DNA from: JBAZPT01 sp041645535
Lineage (GTDB): Bacteria > Patescibacteriota > Minisyncoccia > Moranbacterales > UBA2206
Direction of reading: 5' to 3'
DNA length: 5,683 bases
NCBI GenBank assembly: GCA_041645535.1
Contig: JBAZPT010000008.1
Span: forward strand, 1-5,683
The notes under the pieces were generated by a model, which saw only the letters and a program-made list of their open reading frames with translations, had not been told where the DNA came from and ran no database searches. Positions 1-5,683 of this stretch are shown here, one piece after another (the stretch's first letter is position 1; each line of letters begins with the position of its first letter). A program made the translations under genes and the position numbers.

Positions 1-848
1 GCAGTTTAGGCGATCAACTGGTGAAAGTTTTTACAGAGAATAAAAAAATTGAAGTTATACCCTGGGATAAAGAGGAGATAGACATTACCGACCAGGGTTT
101 GCTTGCAAAAAAGATCAAGGAAATAAAGCCGGTGATTATCATCAATGCCGCGGCTTTTAGCGCGGTTGACAAGTGCGAAGAGGCAGAAGGAAATCAGCTG
201 GCGATGAAAATTAACGGCCAGGCGCCGGGCTTTTTAGCTCAAGCTGCGCTTGCGGTCGGAGCGATCTTGATTCATTATTCAAGCGATTATGTTTTTAACG
301 GCAAAAAACGGCAGGGGTATACCGAGGAAGACGAGCCGAAACCGATCAGTAAATACGGCGAAAGTAAATTGGCCGGCGAACAGGAAATTATCCGTTTGTC
401 GGGCCGCGGACTCAAATGGTATTTGATCCGCACCTCTAAATTATTCGGCCCCAAGGGTTTGAGTGAAGCCGCTAAGCCGAGTTTTTTTGATACTATGCTC
501 AAATTAAGCGAAACGAGAGACGCTTTTGACCTGGTCAATGAAGAAACAAGCTGTTTCACTTATACGCCGGATTTGGCCGAAGCAACCAGAAAATTGATTG
601 ACGAAAATCGCGGTTTTGGCATTTATCATATCGTTAATCCGAGGCCGGCCACCTGGTATGAAGCGGCCAAGAAACTGTTTGAACTCGCCGATAAGAAAGT
701 AAAATTAACACCGGTGCCGGCAAGCAAATTTCCGCGGCCTGCCAGGCGTCCAAAATATTCCGTCTTAATCAACACAAAACTTGAGCCGCTCGGGCCATGG
801 CAAGCGGCGCTTGAAAAATATTTAAAAACACGAAATCAAGCCGTCTGA
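1..848 (+). CDS. rmlD: dTDP-4-dehydrorhamnose reductase (RmlD), 5'-truncated by window edge
   Basis: RmlD catalyses the last step of dTDP-L-rhamnose synthesis, the NAD(P)H-dependent reduction of dTDP-4-keto-rhamnose, in the cytoplasm. The reading frame is open from base 3, and bases 3-20 encode SLGDQL. This matches the end of the GxxGxLG dinucleotide-binding motif at the very N-terminus of the family, so the GTG at 21 is internal and only about ten residues are missing. Counting from that GTG as residue 1, the frame shows NAAAFSAVDK (42-51), SSDYVFNG (87-94, Ser for the usual Thr of STDYVF), the catalytic YxxxK as Y112-GES-K116, and the family's C-terminal substrate segment around RPARRPKYSVLIN (239-251). 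The TGA stop at 846-848 lies 3 bases before the rmlA-GT gene and in the same frame. The family assignment is firm. The sugar specificity is inferred from family and the adjacent RmlA. Confidence 0.93.
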   Translation, partial: SLGDQLVKVFTENKKIEVIPWDKEEIDITDQGLLAKKIKEIKPVIIINAAAFSAVDKCEEAEGNQLAMKINGQAPGFLAQAALAVGAILIHYSSDYVFNGKKRQGYTEEDEPKPISKYGESKLAGEQEIIRLSGRGLKWYLIRTSKLFGPKGLSEAAKPSFFDTMLKLSETRDAFDLVNEETSCFTYTPDLAEATRKLIDENRGFGIYHIVNPRPATWYEAAKKLFELADKKVKLTPVPASKFPRPARRPKYSVLINTKLEPLGPWQAALEKYLKTRNQAV

Positions 849-851
849 TGT

Positions 852-2660
852 ATGACTAAAAAAATGAAAGGTGTAGTACTTGCCGGTGGGAGCGGCACGC
901 GCCTGTTTCCTAACACCAAAGTTACCAATAAGCATTTGTTGCCGGTTTATAACCAGCCGATGATTTATTATCCGATTCAGACCTTGCTTAAGGCCGGTAT
1001 TTCCGATATTTTGATTTTGCCCGGCAAGGATCATGCCGGAGACTTCGCTAAACTTTTAGGTTCGGGCAAGGAATTCAACGCTAATTTTCAATTTAAGGTT
1101 CAGGATCATGCCGGTGGTTTGGCTTACGCCGTGGGGCTGGCTGAGGATTTTGTCGGCGATGATAATTTTGTGGTGGTGTTCGGCGACAATATCACCGAAG
1201 ACAATATTATAAAGGAAGTCCAGGAGTTTAACGGCGGCTCGGTGAATTTTTTAAAGCAAGTTGATGACCCGCAAAGGTTCGGCATCGCCGAATTGGACGG
1301 TGATCGAGTGGTAAATATCGCCGAAAAGCCGCGGAATCCAAAATCTAATTGGGCAGTTGTGGGATTATATATTTATGATGCCAAGGCCTTTAAATACATT
1401 AAATCTTTAAAACCATCCGAGAGAGGGGAATTGGAAATCACGGATTTGAATAATATTTATATCAAAGAAGGTAAGATGAAGGCCGCTTTTTTACGAGGCT
1501 ATTGGTTTGATGCCGGTACGCACGAGAGCCTGGTCGACGCCGCCTACAATCTTAAAAATTTTAAAAGGCCGATTGAGCCTCTGCGCCTTGAACCGAAAAA
1601 CGCGCCAAAAGTTTTTATTGGCGCGATTTTGTTTGATAAAGCCGATAAAAGTTACGCTACTTCAAAATACTTGCCGTATTTTATAAAAAGTATTGAGATA
1701 CAGGACTATCACAACATTGAACTGATTTTTGTTGATAACAGCGAATTAGAAGACAACGATAACGTTTTATGGCTAAAAGCAAATTATCCCGCCGCCACCG
1801 TTATCAGAACCGGAGAAAATTTGGGTTATGCCAAATCGTATAATTTAATGATAAAAAACGCCATTGATCTGGGTGCCGATTACTTTGTCGCGAGCAACCT
1901 GGATATGGTTTATGAGCCGAACGTGGTGTCCGAACTGGTCAATGCGGTAATGAAAACCCCGCAAATCGGCTCGGCTACTTGCAAAATTAAGCGCTGGAAT
2001 TATAACGAAAGGGATGTCGGCGGAGGAGGTAAAACCAATTTTATTGATTCGGTCGGCATTGAGATTACCAGGGAGCATCGTTTTATCGATCGCGGACAGA
2101 GCGAAATCGACCACGGCCAATTTGATCTTGAAGAGGAAATTTTCGGTCCGAGCGGCGCGCTGGCAATATACCGGCTTTCGGCGCTTGATGATGTGGCTTT
2201 TATCAGAGATGACGGCGGGAAAGAGTATTTTGACGAGCTGATGTTTATGTACAAGGAAGACGTTGACTTGTCTTACCGCCTGCAATTAGCCGGCCATAAG
2301 AGTATTTTTGCCCCGTCCGCGGTTGCCTATCACGATCGCACCGTTGCCGGCCGCGGCAAGGGGATTTTGAATATTATCAGGGGCCGGCAGGGCAGAAAAA
2401 AAGAGTACAAAGAGTTATCATGGCTTAATCATCACATTATTCTGCAAAAAATCCTGAATAATGATTATTCAACCGGTATTCGCATAAAAACTTTTTGGTA
2501 CGAAATTAAGAGTAATTTGTATGTGCTGGTTTTTGAGCCGCACGTGGTTAAGCAGTGGTTTCAATTGTTCAAATTAAGAAAGAAAATCAGGGAAAGGCGG
2601 GAGCAGCTGAAAAAGAGAATAAAAATCAAGAGCCATCTGGAAAAATTAATGAAGGAGTAA
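852..2660 (+). CDS. Fusion protein: short RmlA glucose-1-phosphate thymidylyltransferase + GT2 glycosyltransferase
   Basis: A single 602-residue frame carries two full domains. Residues about 5-236 are RmlA, which makes dTDP-glucose from dTTP and glucose-1-phosphate. They show the nucleotide loop GGSGTRL (12-18), K27 in NKHLLP, GDN (111-113, metal Asp 112), EKP (158-160), GELEITDLN (192-200) and WFDAGT (218-223). Residues 237-252 are a proline- and charge-rich linker. Residues 253 to about 500 are a COG1216-type GT2 glycosyltransferase with VDNS (294-297), ENLGYAKSYN (322-331), SNLDM (348-352, DxD-like), GPSGALAIYR (432-441), EDVDLSYRL (469-477) and H494. The tail (575-602) is a strongly basic predicted helix that could bind membrane or partner. 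There is no ATG in the GT frame between residues 209 and 328, so separate internal translation is unlikely. M5 (base 864) is an equally plausible start, as many RmlA proteins begin MKG; neither has a Shine-Dalgarno. RmlA function is confident; the acceptor and donor of the GT domain are not known. Confidence 0.92.
   Translation: MTKKMKGVVLAGGSGTRLFPNTKVTNKHLLPVYNQPMIYYPIQTLLKAGISDILILPGKDHAGDFAKLLGSGKEFNANFQFKVQDHAGGLAYAVGLAEDFVGDDNFVVVFGDNITEDNIIKEVQEFNGGSVNFLKQVDDPQRFGIAELDGDRVVNIAEKPRNPKSNWAVVGLYIYDAKAFKYIKSLKPSERGELEITDLNNIYIKEGKMKAAFLRGYWFDAGTHESLVDAAYNLKNFKRPIEPLRLEPKNAPKVFIGAILFDKADKSYATSKYLPYFIKSIEIQDYHNIELIFVDNSELEDNDNVLWLKANYPAATVIRTGENLGYAKSYNLMIKNAIDLGADYFVASNLDMVYEPNVVSELVNAVMKTPQIGSATCKIKRWNYNERDVGGGGKTNFIDSVGIEITREHRFIDRGQSEIDHGQFDLEEEIFGPSGALAIYRLSALDDVAFIRDDGGKEYFDELMFMYKEDVDLSYRLQLAGHKSIFAPSAVAYHDRTVAGRGKGILNIIRGRQGRKKEYKELSWLNHHIILQKILNNDYSTGIRIKTFWYEIKSNLYVLVFEPHVVKQWFQLFKLRKKIRERREQLKKRIKIKSHLEKLMKE
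2652..2657 (+). promoter_or_regulatory. Shine-Dalgarno AAGGAG for ATG at 2669
   Basis: AAGGAG overlaps the last codons of the fusion gene and stands 11 bases before the ATG at 2669. It is the only convincing Shine-Dalgarno seen before any gene start in this window. It therefore argues that translation of the HD gene begins at 2669 rather than at the in-frame ATG at 2806, which has only an A-run in front of it. Confidence 0.6.
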
Positions 2661-2668
2661 AAGAGTAA

Positions 2669-3351
2669 ATGGAAAAAAGCTGGAAGTTTAAGAAAAAAAT
2701 ATCGTTACAAAAAAAGTAATTAAAAAAATAGAAACTGAAGCCAGGAAGCATTTTATTGCGATTCATGGTTGCCATGATTGGAGCCATGTTGAAAGGGTAA
2801 AAAAAATGGCTTTAAAAATCGGCCGCAGGGAAGGGGCCGATTTGAGCGTGGTGGAAGTCGCCGCCTTGCTCCATGATATCGGCCGCCGCGAAGAGGATGA
2901 AAGCAAGGGGTTGATTTGTCATGCGGAAAAAGGCGAGGAAAAAAGCCGCAAACTGTTGGCTAAATTTAAGTTGACTAAACAGATGCAGGACAACATTCTT
3001 CATGCCATTCTCAGCCATCGTTCCCGAAATAATCATGAACCGCAGACGATTGAGGCGAAGGTTTTGTTTGATGCTGACAAATTGGATTCAATCGGGGCAA
3101 TCGGCATCGGTCGGGATTTCCAGTTTGCGGGAGAGATTGGCGCCAGGCTTTACAACCTTGATCGTGCGAACGCACGTAAAACCAAAACCTATAGCGAAGA
3201 AGACACTGCTTGGCGCGAGTATGTAGTCATGTTGAGCAAGGTTAAAGACAGAATACTCACTAAAACCGGCGCGCGGATTGCCGCTCGGCGCCATCAATTT
3301 ATGGTTAATTTTTTCAAGCAGTTTTGGCGGGAGGTCGATTGCCGCGAGTAA
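2669..3351 (+). CDS. YedJ-like HD-domain phosphohydrolase; start region requires a -1 frameshift
   Basis: This is a metal-dependent HD phosphohydrolase of the COG1418/YedJ type; the substrate is unknown. The long frame shows HDWSHVERV (bases 2773-2799), LLHDIGRR (from 2866), AILSHRS and FDADKLDSIGAIGIGRDF (from 3067), the metal-ligand motifs of this family in the right order. The first ATG in that frame (2806) falls after HDWSH and would discard the first His ligand. The frame is open upstream to 2692 but contains no ATG, GTG, TTG or CTG there. The ATG at 2669, with AAGGAG before it, reads 16 codons in another frame (MEKSWKFKKKISLQKK) to TAA at 2717. A -1 shift at 2710-2716 joins it to the HD frame and gives 227 residues, close to the roughly 230 of E. 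coli YedJ as I recall it. Alternatives are a real one-base loss or a sequencing error in a poly-A run, or an unusual ATC/ATT start. The domain call is firm; the start is not. Confidence 0.8.
2710..2716 (+). other. Candidate -1 ribosomal frameshift site A-AAA-AAG followed by TAA
   Basis: Read in the frame of the ATG at 2669, the codons are CAA AAA AAG TAA. Bases 2710-2716 thus form the heptamer A-AAA-AAG, the slippery sequence known from bacterial dnaX, directly followed by a stop codon. A slip of one base back continues into GTA ATT AAA and the full HD domain. No strong stimulatory element was found: the nearest Shine-Dalgarno-like GGAAG is about 24 bases upstream, and the nearest clear hairpin (TCATGG-TTG-CCATGA, 2763-2777) is about 47 bases downstream. 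An eroded homopolymer is a real alternative. Confidence 0.45.
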
Positions 3352-3397
3352 TCTATGGCAAACGGACAAAACAAGCTAATAGTCGGTTATTAATAAT

Positions 3398-4258
3398 ATG
3401 GATTTATCGATCATCATCGTTTCGTGGAAAGTGAAAGATAAATTGTGGGAAAACCTGCAGGCGCTGTTTGCCAGTTCGCGGGCAATCAGTTTTGAGGTGT
3501 TTGTGGTTGATAATAATTCCGGTGATGGCACAGTCGAGATGGTGAAGAATGAGTTTAAGAATGTCAATTTAATCGCTAACCCGGATAATTTTGGTTTTGC
3601 AAAAGCCAATAATCAAGCAATAAAAGAGGTAAAGGGTGATTATGTTCTGCTGCTCAATCCGGACATGAAAATATTCCCCGACAGCTTGGTCAACATGCTT
3701 GAGTGGATGAAACAGAATCCGCGAGCGAGCGTAGCCGGCTGCCATTTAATTAATGAAAAAGGCGAGACGATAAAGCATGTTCGGCGATTTCCGACCGTCC
3801 GGAATCAGTTGGCGATTATTTTTAAATTGCCGCACTTGTTCCCGAAAATTTTGGATAGTTATATCGTCGTCGATTTTGATTACGGTGCACCGGTTAAAGT
3901 TGATTCGGTTCGCGGCGGTTTTTTTATGATAAAACGGGAAACGATTAATAAAGTCGGCTTGCTTGATGAGCGTTATTTTCTCTGGTTTGAGGAGGTGGAT
4001 TTTTGCCTGCGTGTCAAAGAGAGCGGGGGAGAGGTTTGGTACACGCCCGCGGCTGAATGCATTGATTACGTAGGACAAAGTTTTAAGCAGGTCAAGCGCG
4101 GCACCACGCAAAGATATTTTCGTGATAGTATGCTCAAGTATTTTAAGAAGTGGCACCCGGTTTGGCAGTATTGGCTGCTTTGTTGCGCTTGGCCGATTGG
4201 ATTATTTATTGCACTAGTTTTAGAGAAAGCAGGGTACAAAAGTAAGGCGAAGACGTAG
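3398..4258 (+). CDS. GT2 family glycosyltransferase (COG1216, rhamnosyltransferase-like) with C-terminal membrane segment
   Basis: A 286-residue GT-A fold inverting glycosyltransferase, probably adding a sugar to a lipid-linked or surface glycan at the inner face of the membrane. Visible motifs are the N-terminal strand LSIIIVSW (3-10), VDNNS (37-41), NPDNFGFAKANN (61-72), the DxD-equivalent LNPDM (86-90), RGGFFMIKR (172-180) and the acceptor/base region FEEVDFCLRV (197-206). A hydrophobic stretch at about 256-276 suggests membrane attachment. In place of the usual His of the HxGGxS element near the domain end, the sequence reads IDYVGQS, with D223. The ATG has no clear Shine-Dalgarno; it follows 46 bases after the HD gene. 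The TAG stop is 4 bases before the nuclease gene, suggesting coupled translation. Rhamnose as donor is inferred from rmlD and rmlA nearby; other hexoses are possible. Confidence 0.92.
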   Translation: MDLSIIIVSWKVKDKLWENLQALFASSRAISFEVFVVDNNSGDGTVEMVKNEFKNVNLIANPDNFGFAKANNQAIKEVKGDYVLLLNPDMKIFPDSLVNMLEWMKQNPRASVAGCHLINEKGETIKHVRRFPTVRNQLAIIFKLPHLFPKILDSYIVVDFDYGAPVKVDSVRGGFFMIKRETINKVGLLDERYFLWFEEVDFCLRVKESGGEVWYTPAAECIDYVGQSFKQVKRGTTQRYFRDSMLKYFKKWHPVWQYWLLCCAWPIGLFIALVLEKAGYKSKAKT

Positions 4259-4262
4259 TTTT

Positions 4263-4910
4263 ATGAAAAAATTTGTATCCTTACTTCCTCTTTTGTTTAT
4301 TTTGACCGGCTGCAATGAACTCATTCCGGTTGCCACCAATCCTGAATATTTTTCGCAAGCCGCCAGGGGTTTGAATCAGGCCAAGCAAATTTCCGAGCAG
4401 GCAAAAAAGCAGGCGGTGGAGGCGAATGCGCTATTAAACGACGAGCCCGCGCCAGTAGGTTCGGCGGGCCCACTACAAGCCGACCTGGTAAAAAAATATT
4501 ATAAAGTGGTTAATGTTGTGGACGGCGACACGATTGACGTGCAGTTAGACGGCCAGACCGAGCGGCTGCGCCTCTTGGGTATCAATACGCCAGAGGTGGT
4601 TGATCCGAGGAAGCCGGTGGAGTGCTTCGGCCGCGAAGCGAGCGCCAAGGCGCACGAACTTTTAGACGGCCAAGAGGTGGAGCTGGAAGCCGATCCAAGC
4701 CAGATCAATCGGGATAAATATAGCCGCCTACTCCGATACGCTCGCACCAAAGAAGGACTATTTTACAACTTGGAAATTATTAAGCTCGGCTACGCTTACG
4801 AATATACCTACGATCTGCCATATAAATATCAAACGGAGTTTAAGGCGGCGCAAAAGGAAGCGCAAAATAAAAAAGCCGGCCTCTGGGCCGACGGCGCGTG
4901 CAGATTATAA
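4263..4910 (+). CDS. Lipoprotein with staphylococcal-nuclease-like (TNase) domain
   Basis: This is a predicted surface-anchored, Ca-dependent nuclease of 215 residues. Residues 1-17 form a lipoprotein signal: KK, a hydrophobic core, then the lipobox LTGC with C17 as lipidated Cys. Residues about 28-75 are a helix and linker rich in Ala, Gln, Lys and Glu that would hold the enzyme off the membrane. The SNase domain spans about 79-211. Aligned by eye to staphylococcal nuclease, VDGDT (86-90) gives D89 for D21, RLRLLGINTPE (101-111) gives R103, N108, T109 and E111 for R35, D40, T41 and E43, and DKYSR (151-155) gives R155 for R87. Both catalytic Arg and the Glu are kept, so activity is likely; N108 for D40 is common in the family. 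KKAGLW (203-208) is the usual C-terminal motif. C121 and C213 might form a disulfide. Four CTA leucine codons, against about one per gene elsewhere, hint weakly at different codon use. Confidence 0.93.
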   Translation: MKKFVSLLPLLFILTGCNELIPVATNPEYFSQAARGLNQAKQISEQAKKQAVEANALLNDEPAPVGSAGPLQADLVKKYYKVVNVVDGDTIDVQLDGQTERLRLLGINTPEVVDPRKPVECFGREASAKAHELLDGQEVELEADPSQINRDKYSRLLRYARTKEGLFYNLEIIKLGYAYEYTYDLPYKYQTEFKAAQKEAQNKKAGLWADGACRL

Positions 4911-4931
4911 AATAAATGAAAATTTAAACGA

Positions 4932-5683
4932 ATGAGTAAAAAAGTTGCTATCATCATCAGTCCCAACTGGCGGGACTATGGTAAAAAATATCTGGCGGAC
5001 TGCTTGGAAAGCGTCCGCAAGCAGGATTGGACCGGCGAGTCCAAAATTTTTTTAATTGATAATGAAAGCTCGGAGGAGAGTTATGGGTTTATGGTGAATG
5101 AAGCGCAAAGAGTTTTGGGGAACACACACCCCGGCGCTTCGCGCCACCTCTCTCAAGAGGGGAATACACCGCCATTTTTTGAAATTATCAGGAACAAAAA
5201 TAACGACGGTTTTGCCAGGGGCAATAATGTGGCGATGCAACGGGCGCTGGATGAGGGTTTTGATTATATCATTCTCTTCAATATGGACACGGAGGTTGAC
5301 CAGAGCGCGGTAAGCGAGCTCGTTAAGATGGCTGAATCGGATGAAAAAATCGGCGCGGTACAGGCGCGGTTGATGTTATATTCGGATAAAAATAAGATCA
5401 ATAGCCTGGGCAATCAGATGCATTTTCTTGGATTCGGCTACTGTGAAGGCTTTAATCTGGTTTATGAAAAAAGCATTCTGGCGAAAAGCAATAAAATATT
5501 CTACCCGAGCGGCGCCTCGGTGCTATATCGGGCGGCAGCGCTTAAAGAGGTCGGCTTATTTGACGAAGAGTTTTGGATGTACGGCGAGGATTTGGATCTC
5601 GGCTGGCGTCTTTGGCTCGGCGGCTGGCGTTGTGTCCTCGCCCCCGAAGCTGTGGTGTATCACAAATACGAATTCAGCCGGAG
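4932..5683 (+). CDS. GT2 family glycosyltransferase (COG1216), 3'-truncated by window edge
   Basis: The frame is open from ATG 4932 to the window end, giving 250 visible residues; only the C-terminal tail is missing. It is a GT-A fold glycosyltransferase with the N-terminal strand VAIIISPNW (5-13), the donor-binding LIDNESS (41-47), RNKNNDGFARGNN (87-99), the DxD-equivalent FNMDT (116-120), YPSGASVLYR (191-200), MYGEDLDLGWRL (216-227) and H244 in VVYHK. It sits 21 bases after the nuclease gene in A/T-rich sequence, without a Shine-Dalgarno. Between the helix ending about residue 62 and the strand starting at about 82, where family members normally have a short turn, lies an extra segment of about 15-19 residues encoded by a palindromic repeat. 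Donor and acceptor are unknown; a role in the same surface glycan as the neighbouring GT genes is inferred from position. Confidence 0.9.
   Translation, partial: MSKKVAIIISPNWRDYGKKYLADCLESVRKQDWTGESKIFLIDNESSEESYGFMVNEAQRVLGNTHPGASRHLSQEGNTPPFFEIIRNKNNDGFARGNNVAMQRALDEGFDYIILFNMDTEVDQSAVSELVKMAESDEKIGAVQARLMLYSDKNKINSLGNQMHFLGFGYCEGFNLVYEKSILAKSNKIFYPSGASVLYRAAALKEVGLFDEEFWMYGEDLDLGWRLWLGGWRCVLAPEAVVYHKYEFSR
5117..5169 (+). repeat. Palindromic intragenic repeat element (two adjacent hairpins) inside the GT2 gene
   Basis: Two hairpins stand side by side: GGCGC-TTC-GCGCC (5133-5145) and CCTCTC-TCAA-GAGGGG (5147-5162, one G-T pair). They are flanked by a near-direct repeat, GGGGAACACAC (5117-5127) and GGGGAATACAC (5159-5169), 42 bases apart, one mismatch. 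The element keeps the reading frame and encodes about G63 to P80 of the glycosyltransferase, at a surface loop. It looks like a small non-autonomous palindromic element of the kind that can insert in genes without breaking them, as the Rickettsia palindromic elements do. No second copy is in this window, so its repeated nature is inferred. Confidence 0.6.

Noticed and set aside
21..23. GTG at 21 as the start of rmlD
   Set aside because: The codons before it (from base 3) encode SLGDQL, part of the conserved GxxGxLG motif, so the gene begins before the window.
1028..1114. Direct repeat GGATCATGCCGG at 1028-1039 and 1103-1114
   Set aside because: Both copies encode DHAG in positions where short RmlA proteins naturally have similar residues; coincidence is likely.
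1845..2285. Long ORF on the minus strand inside the fusion gene
   Set aside because: It is antisense to the strongly conserved GT2 domain and shows no family motifs; other minus-strand ORFs were rejected for the same reason.
2704..2720. Small hairpin GTTAC-A7-GTAAT around the slippery run
   Set aside because: It has only five mostly A-T pairs and would be too weak to matter; it may arise by chance in A/T-rich sequence.
2763..2777. Hairpin TCATGG-TTG-CCATGA as stimulator of the frameshift
   Set aside because: It lies about 47 bases after the slippery site, too far for known bacterial cases, and it encodes the conserved HDW motif region.
3355..3393. Twelve-codon ORF between the HD gene and the second GT2 gene
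   Set aside because: It has no Shine-Dalgarno, no recognisable peptide and is within chance length.
4877..4890. Hairpin CGGCC-TCTG-GGCCG near the end of the nuclease gene as a terminator
   Set aside because: It encodes the conserved AGLW motif region and is not followed by a T-run.
5098..5313. Plus-strand ORF at 5098-5313 containing an LKRGI peptide
   Set aside because: It overlaps the third GT2 gene in another frame; the peptide is the palindromic repeat read out of frame.

Overview
The window is densely coding and all genes lie on the + strand. Six genes fill almost everything, with gaps of 3, about 8, 46, 4 and 21 bases, so it reads as part of one transcription unit. It fits a small-genome uncultured bacterium, most likely of the Patescibacteria/CPR (Parcubacteria-like) type. 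The reasons are tight packing, A-rich short gaps, mostly absent Shine-Dalgarno sequences, several divergent COG1216-type glycosyltransferases with a short-form RmlA, and a palindromic repeat inside a gene. This taxonomic guess is an inference. The standard genetic code fits: TAA, TAG and TGA all end genes, and no long gene contains an in-frame TGA.

Layout: (1) 1-848, the 3' part of rmlD (dTDP-4-dehydrorhamnose reductase), whose real start lies before the window. (2) 852-2660, one 602-residue protein joining a short RmlA (glucose-1-phosphate thymidylyltransferase) to a complete GT2 glycosyltransferase. (3) 2669-3351, a YedJ-like HD-domain phosphohydrolase. Its conserved N-terminus is encoded in a frame with no usual start codon and is reached from the only start with a good ribosome binding site by a -1 shift at A-AAA-AAG-TAA. 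(4) 3398-4258, a second GT2 glycosyltransferase with a C-terminal membrane segment. (5) 4263-4910, a lipoprotein carrying a staphylococcal-nuclease domain. (6) 4932 to the window end, a third GT2 glycosyltransferase, cut by the window edge and carrying an in-frame palindromic repeat.

Together, genes 1 and 2 supply the first and last steps of dTDP-L-rhamnose synthesis; RmlB and RmlC are not in the window and may lie upstream. The three GT2 domains would build a rhamnose-containing surface polysaccharide. The HD hydrolase and the surface nuclease are passengers whose link to the glycan is unknown.

The points most worth checking are the RmlA-GT2 fusion, the apparent frameshift at the start of the HD gene, and the palindromic insertion in the last glycosyltransferase. 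No tRNA, rRNA, CRISPR array, transposase, clear promoter or clear terminator was seen. No gap exceeds 50 bases without coding.
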